NCBI GenBank assembly: GCA_005223375.1 | Contig: RXOD01005580.1 | Location: forward strand, 1-13,369 | From: Amoebophrya sp. AT5.2 | Taxonomy: Eukaryota; Sar; Dinophyceae; Syndiniales; Amoebophryaceae | Reading direction: 5' to 3' | DNA length: 13,369 nucleotides | Program-made: the position numbers and the translations under genes | In this document: one piece after another, positions 8,244 through 13,369 of the stretch | How positions within the stretch are numbered: position 1 is the stretch's first letter | Layout of the letters: each line of letters opens with the position of its first letter | The notes under the pieces: generated by a model | Database searches by the model: none | What the model was told of the DNA's origin: nothing | Seen by the model: the letters and a program-made list of their open reading frames with translations, nothing else

Positions 8244-9977
8244 ATGTACACCGCTACGAACGCTCCGGCCTCGATGGGCCACCAGAATCCGTGCTCGCGG
8301 CGCATCGACCCCACCACCGGCTGGCCGGTGGCGGATCGCAACGAGGGGCTGTATGCCGCGATGACCACCTCCTACGACCCGACCGCGGCCTCCCCGGGTA
8401 GCTGCAAGAAACCGTCAATAACCGCGAAGGCGCGGCTGTTCTGCTTCGCGAACTACGCGTGCGGTTTCGCGGTCGCGGTGTTTGTGGTTTTCGTGCTCAC
8501 GTGCGGGATTTCGCAAAGCAAGCTGTTCAAGAACCGCGTGGCGCCGCTGCTGGGGAAGGCGGCGGAAAAAGGCGGCGGCGCTGCGACCTCGGCGACTGCA
8601 GCAGGTGCGGCATCACGCTCCCCGGAGAGCAGCGCCCAGTTGCTCGCCGCGAAGCAAGAAACGCCAGCAGGGCCTGCTGCGGCAGTTGCCAGTACTTCCC
8701 GTGACTTCCTCGCGCCGAGGACTACGCCTGCCGACCTTGCGGAGGGGGACGAAGGCCCCGCGAGCGCCCAGGACGCGGAGCCTGAAGAAGAGGAGCAGCA
8801 GGGGGAAACCGAAACGGAAACCTCCAGCGAAGCCACCGACAGCACGTCCTCGCCGACCGCGGCCGAAGAAGCGGAGCCCACATCCTCCTCCGAAGTGGCC
8901 TCCGGTTTTGAACCGCAGCGTGAGGAGGAAAGCCAGCCCCCGTCGAGCGGCGAGTTCGCAACGCGCTCGTCCCTGGAGGAATACCAAGCCGCCGGGGACG
9001 AACGCGTTGCGAACGCGGCGGGAGACGGATCCGCGGAAGACGACGAGGAAGCAGAGTCCTTTCTGGGAGAGAAGACTGCCGCTGCGGCGCTGCCGGCGGC
9101 GGGGAGAGTTTTCGGGAAGCAATTGCTAGGACCTGCAATCGGCGCGCTGAAAGGGCTAGGACCTGCAATTGCTAGGACCATGAAAGCTGCTGGTCCGGAA
9201 TTGTTAGGTGCTGCTGCGGTAAGCGCAGCGGAAGCAGCTCTTGCCGAGAAGGCCGCCGCAAGACCAGAAACAAACGCCGGACACCCTGCCGGCACGGCAG
9301 GAGCACCTGCGCACCACCCTCATTCGAAGTCTAACGCTGGTCCTGCTGTGCAGAGTACTGGAAAGCCTAGCGCCCCAGCGACCCCTGGAGGTGGAGCGTC
9401 CGCTCTTGAGATGTACGTAACCAAACCTGTGGAGGTGAACGTGTTGCACGAGCAAGCGTGCGCACAAGAGGCCGGGGCCGGAGAGAGCGAGCGCGCGCTA
9501 GACTCCGACTTCTCCGTGGTCTCGTCGCGGTCGATGCACTCTGGGGTGCCGCTTTCTAGCGTGCCGCCCATGGCGAACAGCAACGAGGGCCGGGAGCACG
9601 CTTTTATCGAGAATGCGCAATCCACGAGACCCGGGGCTCCCCAGGTGCATGCGGCAGCGCGGCCTGGGCAGCCCGGGCAGCACAGCAATGCACCCTCACG
9701 AGCGGATGAGCCCAATTCTAACGAACCGAAGAATGGAAGTCCGATGGATAAAATCTGGGAGGGGGTAGGACACGTGTGGAATGGGGTCGAACGAATAGGA
9801 GGGGCTGCATTACAGGGCCTGGGCGAACGCCTGGAGAAAAAAGCGCAGCAGCACGTTGCGGACGCGACAGATCGTGTTGGGGACCATTTCGAGAAAAAGA
9901 TAGATGATGTAGCAGACAAGGCACTGAACGGTGTGGGTTTGGGGAGCGGACCCAAACCGACTGCTCAGAGGAAGTAG
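8244..9977 (+). CDS. Single-pass membrane protein with long acidic low-complexity tail, unknown function
   Basis: The 577-aa frame starts at ATG 8244. The frame extends upstream to TAA 8115-8117 without another ATG. There is no sign of introns. Residues 1-64 are polar with several Cys and Pro. Residues 66-89 (FCFANYACGFAVAVFVVFVLT region) form one transmembrane helix, flanked by basic KK/AKAR before and KLFKNR after. Residues about 95-280 are Ala/Ser/Glu-rich, strongly acidic and probably disordered (EPEEEEQQGETETET). Residues about 285-345 are Ala/Gly/Leu-rich with a short repeat (LLGPAIGALKG, LGPAIARTMK, AGPELLGAAA). The last 75 residues form amphipathic helices (KIWEGVGHVWNGVERIGGAA and following) and end basic. 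No catalytic motif or known domain was recognised. Codon use shifts from G/C-ending toward more A/T-ending after about codon 290. It lies downstream of the coiled-coil gene on the same strand. Confidence 0.75.
   Translation: MYTATNAPASMGHQNPCSRRIDPTTGWPVADRNEGLYAAMTTSYDPTAASPGSCKKPSITAKARLFCFANYACGFAVAVFVVFVLTCGISQSKLFKNRVAPLLGKAAEKGGGAATSATAAGAASRSPESSAQLLAAKQETPAGPAAAVASTSRDFLAPRTTPADLAEGDEGPASAQDAEPEEEEQQGETETETSSEATDSTSSPTAAEEAEPTSSSEVASGFEPQREEESQPPSSGEFATRSSLEEYQAAGDERVANAAGDGSAEDDEEAESFLGEKTAAAALPAAGRVFGKQLLGPAIGALKGLGPAIARTMKAAGPELLGAAAVSAAEAALAEKAAARPETNAGHPAGTAGAPAHHPHSKSNAGPAVQSTGKPSAPATPGGGASALEMYVTKPVEVNVLHEQACAQEAGAGESERALDSDFSVVSSRSMHSGVPLSSVPPMANSNEGREHAFIENAQSTRPGAPQVHAAARPGQPGQHSNAPSRADEPNSNEPKNGSPMDKIWEGVGHVWNGVERIGGAALQGLGERLEKKAQQHVADATDRVGDHFEKKIDDVADKALNGVGLGSGPKPTAQRK
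9125..9169 (+). repeat. 15-bp direct repeat inside the membrane protein gene
   Basis: GCTAGGACCTGCAAT occurs at 9125-9139 and 9155-9169, exactly 30 bases apart, so it repeats in frame and encodes LGP-A-I twice. A further GCTAGGACC follows at 9171-9179. This is a small in-frame expansion of a 10-residue hydrophobic Gly/Pro/Ala unit. Confidence 0.85.
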
Positions 9978-10254
9978 CACAAGGGCTCCACGAGGAACGC
10001 GGCGACAGCAAATGCCTGAGGGGATTCATTACGCTTCCTTTGGGTATCAAGAAAAGTATTGAAGAAAAAACTGATTAGGCGTGTACCAAATAATATCAGG
10101 AAGAATTTTTTTTGCACCCGCTACGGCAAACAGAAAACAGACAGAGTTTTAGGAATTTCATACACTATGGAACTTGCTAGCCAGAATGACAATCAAATAT
10201 AGATAGCCTACAGGTCTATTTGAATATCGAAATTGAAGAATTCGTTTCATCAAG
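9978..10254. other. 3' flank of the membrane protein gene, no gene seen
   Basis: This is about 277 bases of AT-rich sequence with poly-A and poly-T runs (for example a T8 run near 10107). I see no coding bias, RNA gene or clear signal here. Confidence 0.5.
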
Positions 10255-10592
10255 ATGATGGCCTTCGGGGTTGAAGAAGTGGTGCTCGTGAACCACTTCA
10301 AGGCCAAAGAGAACACGAAAAGTAAAAGTATTCTTGTCCGCAATGGAGGAAGGAAAAGAAATGGGCAATCATAGGCGTAGACCGCCGCTGGATTAAAGTC
10401 GTCAAAAGTATTCTTGTGTCGCCCACGTCCAGGGACCTTGACTCACCAATGCTTTTCGTCTTGTGTGGTATCGGGCCGCTCGCCTGGTTCGTCTTCCGTG
10501 TTGATGTGGCAGCAAAGGGCTCTCGGCGATCACTGTACATATTTGAAATTTTCGTTGCTCTACGTGTACGTACCAAAGCTCGGTTCGTTTGA
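10255..10592 (+). CDS. Weak candidate: small two-exon gene across a 14-bp direct repeat
   Basis: ATG 10255 opens a 39-codon frame (MMAFGVEEVVLVNHFKAK start) with better codon bias than its surroundings, closing at TAG 10372-10374. AAAAGTATTCTTGT occurs at 10324-10337 and again at 10404-10417. Deleting the 80-base period between copies moves the frame into a second open stretch ending at TGA 10590-10592. That stretch includes a hydrophobic segment (MLFVLCGIGPLAWFVF). The joined product would be about 85 aa. This mimics the direct-repeat introns of the neighbouring genes, but the interval is far shorter than the other introns and has no inverted repeat. The second part has weak codon bias. It may simply be a tandem duplication in noncoding DNA. 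Confidence 0.2.
10324..10417 (+). repeat. 14-bp direct repeat, 80 bases apart
   Basis: AAAAGTATTCTTGT at 10324-10337 is repeated exactly at 10404-10417, enclosing 66 bases. The enclosed sequence is purine-rich and has no inverted ends. Confidence 0.9.
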
Positions 10593-10852
10593 CGTGGAAT
10601 TCGTGACCGTCGTTTTTTTTTTTCGTTGAATTGGTCTGGCGTCGTGATTCTCATCTGTGCCACATCTACAGGTGTTGCGACAAACAGTTCAGTACTGCCT
10701 CACCCTAATTTTGTTTCCAGTCGTTGGACGCTCTGTCTCTTTGCCCCGTACCCGTTCCCGTTGCACCCCCTTCCGATACGCAAGTACGTAGGGTAGATTT
10801 CACGGAGCCCCATGATATAGCAGCTTCATCACTTTTTCTCGATGACCGACCG
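10593..10852. other. Spacer before the repeat array, no gene seen
   Basis: About 260 bases of mixed, T-rich sequence. An 11-T run lies at 10613-10623, preceded by ACCGTCG and followed by CGTTG. This resembles the T12 run at 11011-11022, which is flanked by GACGACGAG and CGTTA. That similarity may reflect an older, decayed repeat edge. Confidence 0.4.
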
Positions 10853-11010
10853 CCAAGGAGACTGGCGCTACGATGGTGCCCTGGCGGCCGATGTGCCGCC
10901 CTCGCGGCTTGGAACTGGATAGACCGGAGTAAAGGCTCCTTCGGACCACGATGTATCTTCCCGACGACGCAGAGGGGCGCTCGAGCTCCAACGAAGAGGA
11001 CGACGACGAG
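10853..11010 (+). repeat. Diverged 3' fragment of the ~670-bp repeat (copy 0)
   Basis: From GGCGGCCGATGT (about 10882) to GACGACGACGAG (ending 11010) this segment aligns with the last part of copies A and B. It has many substitutions in its middle and a near-identical end (GAGGGGCGCTCGAGCTCC). Weaker similarity extends back to about 10853. It is followed by a T12 run. It carries CCCGACGACGCAG where copies A and B have CCCCGACGCAG, a 3-base difference shared with the inverted arm at 11693-11737. Confidence 0.65.
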
Positions 11011-11022
11011 TTTTTTTTTTTT

Positions 11023-11692
11023 CGTTACTTCGGTCCGCGTCCAACTGCACCCCACTTCTTTTTGTTTCTGAAGAGGTGGAGAAAATCGTATCTGTTTTCG
11101 TCTTTGCTGGCGCTCTTTCGGCACAGAGTTTTTCGTTTTCGTACTTGGCAAGCCACCGTACTGCGTTCGAGTATCAATCGGATTTTGTCACCGTCGCTTC
11201 CGTCATTTTCGCTTGTGACCCCATCGCAACGATATGAAAGGCAACAAGCATTGCGTCCAGAATAGCTATCGTCCGTGAATTCTTCTTAAGCCATGTTGCA
11301 TGCAGGTTTTGCGTCAAGACTACCGCAGTGAGCTACCCATCGAACCCATTTTCCTGATTTTGATTTGCCCTCTTCCCTTCGGGCGCTAATTCCCTCGCCT
11401 TGCATTTTGGTTTTTCGCACTCCCACGTTTGTTCTAATAAATGTGACGTCAGAATCAGATGAGAAGCCACTACACCACCATCTTTATGTGAAGCTTGTGC
11501 TTGAGCCACCAGTTCCTGAGCCTCAGGAGTGACCGTTCGAGCCCTGATGGTGGAGTAGCGGCCGATGTTCCTGCAGCGCGACCTGAAACCGCAGCGACGG
11601 GTCTAACGGCTGCGGAACAAGGGCAATATGTACCTCCCCGACGCAGAGGGGCGCACCAGCTCCAACGAAGAGGACGACGATGAGTATGAGGC
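11023..11692 (+). repeat. Repeat copy A, near full length (~670 bp)
   Basis: This copy runs from CGTTACTTCGGTCCGCG to GAGTATGAGGCG and aligns along its whole length with copy B. Landmark GTACTGCGTTCGAGTATCAA starts at 11158, which is 1123 bases before the same landmark in copy B. Differences are scattered substitutions plus small indels, such as extra CAGAATCAGATGAG near 11451 and lack of ATAATTATAA-type bases near 11438. It ends in a sequence that can be read as MYLPDAEGR followed by an acidic run (11629-), but upstream frames are broken differently in each copy, so I do not call a gene. Confidence 0.85.
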
Positions 11693-11713
11693 GTCGTCCT
11701 CTTCGTTGGAGCT
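11658..11713. repeat. Strong 21-bp stem hairpin at the end of copy A
   Basis: GCTCCAACGAAGAGGACGAC (11659-11678) is perfectly complementary to GTCGTCCTCTTCGTTGGAGC (11693-11712), and one more A-T pair closes it. The loop is GATGAGTATGAGGC (11679-11692). Any transcript across this point, on either strand, would fold here. Copy B keeps only the first seven bases of the right arm (GTCGTCC, 12809-12815). Confidence 0.9.
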
Positions 11714-11743
11714 CGAGCGCCCTTCTGCGTCGTCGGGTACTTG

Positions 11744-12142
11744 AGCGTAAAAGAACTTTGTGCGCTCGTGAGCTCAAATTAGAGAGGAGACGAGGCAGTA
11801 TGTGCTACACGACTTCCGGAAGAAAGGCATCAAAAAGAAACTTTTTACACACTGAGAATGAGATTTTTATGTTCTATTTCAACGTAACAACCTTCACCTT
11901 TTCAGATGTCGTCAAGTTGATGAAACCGAATGATGATTTGAGCTGCAGAGCATACTTCTCTACAAGATCAGATGAGCTTTCAAGTGATATAATTTTGAGG
12001 ACGTGATTCCACACTTTTTTATTTTTCCATCGTGTCAGGTGGAAGGGAAGAAAGCACACCCCGGAGACAACATCACAACACAACACGCTACAATCAAATC
12101 CGGTGTACGGATGGGTCTCGTAAATGAATACTTATATTTATG
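11744..12142. other. Unique AT-rich spacer between copies A and B
   Basis: About 400 bases with no similarity to the repeat unit that I can see. An open frame at 11680-12006 overlaps it but begins inside the hairpin and lacks codon bias. No RNA gene or mobile-element gene was recognised. Confidence 0.5.
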
Positions 12143-12808
12143 CGTTGCTTCGGTCCGCGTTCGCTTGCACTCAACTCCTTTTTGTTCCTGAGGAGGTGAA
12201 GAAAATCTTATCGGTCTTCGTCTTTGCGGGTGCTCTTTCGGCACAGAGTTTTTCGTTTTCCTCGTACTTGTCAAGCCACCGTACTGCGTTCGAGTATCAA
12301 TCGGATTTTGTCACCGTCGCTTCCGTCATTTTCGCTTGTAACCCCATCGCAGCGAAATGAAAGGCAACAAGCATTTCGTCCAGGATAATTGTCGTCCGTG
12401 AATTCTTCTTGAGCCATTTTGCGTGCAGATTTTCCGTCAACGCCACCGCAGTGAGCTACCCATCGAACTCATTTCCCTGATTTTGATTTGCCCTCTTCGG
12501 GCGCTGATTCCCTCGCCTTGCATTTTGGTTTTTCGCACTCCCACGTTTGTTCTAATAATTATAAATGTGACGTCAGAGAAGCCACTACACCACCATCTTT
12601 ATGTGAAGCTTGTGCTTGAGCCACCAGTTGCTGAGCCTCAGGAGGGACCGTTCGAGCCCGGGTGGTGGAGTAGCGGCCGATGTTCCCACATGGTGACCTG
12701 AAACTGCAGCGACGGGTCTAACGGCTGTGGAACAAGGGCAATATGTACCTCCCCGACGCAGAGGGGCGCTCGAGCTCCAACGAAGAGGACGACGACGAGT
12801 ATGAGGCG
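12143..12808 (+). repeat. Repeat copy B, near full length (~670 bp)
   Basis: Starts CGTTGCTTCGGTCCGCG and ends GAGTATGAGGCG, aligning throughout with copy A. Compared with copy A it has a 3-base insertion near 12261 (TTTTCCTCGTAC against TTTTCGTAC), lacks a 6-base CCCTTC run near 12497 (CTCTTCGGGCG against CTCTTCCCTTCGGGCG), and carries ATAATTATAAATG near 12555. The landmark GTACTGCGTTCGAG starts at 12281. Confidence 0.85.
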
Positions 12809-12839
12809 GTCGTCCTTAGTGATGTAGTACCTGCGCCAA

Positions 12840-12858
12840 CTCTCTCTCTCTCTCTCTC
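12840..12858 (+). repeat. CT dinucleotide microsatellite, C(TC)9
   Basis: A run of TC units at 12841-12858 sits exactly at the 5' edge of copy C, where copies A and B have the GGCACAGAG sequence. The first ~105 bases of the unit are missing from copy C, so the microsatellite marks its truncation point. Confidence 0.9.
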
Positions 12859-13327
12859 AGTTTTTCGTTTTCGTACTTGTCAAGCCCCCGTACTGCGTTC
12901 GAGTATCAATCGGATGTCGTCACCGTCGCTTCCGTCATTTTCGCTTGTATTTCCATCGCAAAGAAATGAAAGGCAACAGGCATGTCGTCCAACATGATTA
13001 TCGTCCGTGAATTTTTCTTCTTGAGCCATTCTGCGTGCAGGTTTTGCGTCAAGACTACCGCAGTGAGCTACCCATCGAACTCATTTTCCTGATTTTGATT
13101 TGCCCTCTTCCCTTCGGGCGCTGATTCCCTAGCCTTGCATTTTGGTTTTTCGCACTCCCACGTTTGTTCTAATAATTATAAATGTGACGTCAGAGAAGCC
13201 ACTACACCACCATCTTTATGTGAAGCTTCTGCTTGATCCACCTCTTTCTGAGCCTCAGGAGGGACCGTTTGAGCCCTGATGTTGGAGTAGCGGCGGATGT
13301 TCCTGCAGCGCGACCTGAAACCGCAGT
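12859..13327 (+). repeat. Repeat copy C, truncated at both ends
   Basis: From AGTTTTTCGTTTTCGTACTT to CGACCTGAAACCGCAG this aligns with the middle of copies A and B. The landmark GTACTGCGTTCGAG starts at 12890, 609 bases after copy B. It lacks the 5' ~105 bases and, at the 3' end, diverges after ACCGCAG into TGATCAGCCGATC, so the acidic-run segment and hairpin are absent. It shares CTCTTCCCTTCGGGCG with copy A and ATAATTATAAATG with copy B. Confidence 0.85.
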
Positions 13328-13369
13328 GATCAGCCGATCTCTTTTAGCAATCGGTATCTGTGCTGCTCT

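Larger units (their letters stand above)
10960..11737. repeat. 45-bp inverted repeats bracketing copy A
   Basis: The segment 10960-11004 (starting CCCGACGACGCAG, ending AGAGGACGAC) and the segment 11693-11737 are reverse complements over 45 bases with one mismatch (AGAGGGG against AGAAGGG). They enclose copy A, giving a structure of 778 bases with long inverted ends. The outer left arm is the end of copy 0. Confidence 0.8.

Noticed and set aside
8453..9295. 280-codon minus-strand frame opposite the acidic membrane protein
   Set aside because: Ser/Ala-rich shadow composition. The plus-strand frame has the transmembrane helix, the ATG and the codon bias.
10724..11071. 115-codon plus-strand frame through copy 0
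   Set aside because: No ATG start, it runs through a T12 tract, and the same frame is not kept in copies A or B.
11495..11683. Frame ending at the repeat end, and the acidic MYLPDAEGR-type reading at 11629 and 12743
   Set aside because: The acidic segment recurs because the DNA repeats. Upstream frames are closed at different places in each copy, so no common protein is encoded.
12412..12432. Possible dinoflagellate spliced-leader relic (CTTGAGCCATTTTGCG) in copies A-C
   Set aside because: Only about 10 consecutive bases match the spliced-leader core, in a partly palindromic stretch, and copies A and C match less well. Chance similarity is adequate.
12840..12858. CT run as a functional polypyrimidine tract for splicing
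   Set aside because: Although followed by AG, no exon with coding bias follows; the sequence after it is the repeat unit.

Overview
This window looks like nuclear DNA of a dinoflagellate-lineage alveolate. The intron style suggests an Amoebophrya-like (Syndiniales) parasite, but that placement is inference. Three observations support it. Coding exons are GC-rich, with G/C favoured at third positions, and alternate with AT-richer gaps. All supported genes are on the + strand, matching the unidirectional gene arrays known from dinoflagellates. The coiled-coil gene has the architecture of a protein family that is abundant in dinoflagellate genomes. There are no bacterial operons, Shine-Dalgarno sites, tRNAs, rRNAs or CRISPR arrays.

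Layout. Positions 1-687 hold the 3' exon of a gene whose start lies outside the window. Positions 1426-4336 hold a five-exon multi-pass membrane protein of about 515 aa with a TLC-like His-His segment. Positions 4912-7584 hold a two-exon coiled-coil protein of about 761 aa. Positions 8244-9977 hold a single-exon, single-pass membrane protein of 577 aa with an acidic, low-complexity tail. A weak candidate for a tiny spliced gene lies at 10255-10592. From about 10853 to 13327 the window is dominated by copies of a repeat of about 670 bp: one diverged fragment, two near-full copies and one copy truncated at both ends. These carry a 45-bp inverted repeat and a strong hairpin.

The main point of interest is the introns. 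The five introns are 328-387 bp long. At least three have no frame-preserving GT-AG solution that I could find. They are instead bounded by short in-phase direct repeats (TAAG, GTGA, GTTC) with inverted repeats just inside. Cutting between the direct repeats restores one reading frame across both genes. This is the signature of introner elements, transposon-like introns reported in Amoebophrya. One intron (2261-2618) can be read either as canonical GT-AG or in the same direct-repeat style. The genes show no evident shared pathway; the common thread is the genome architecture.
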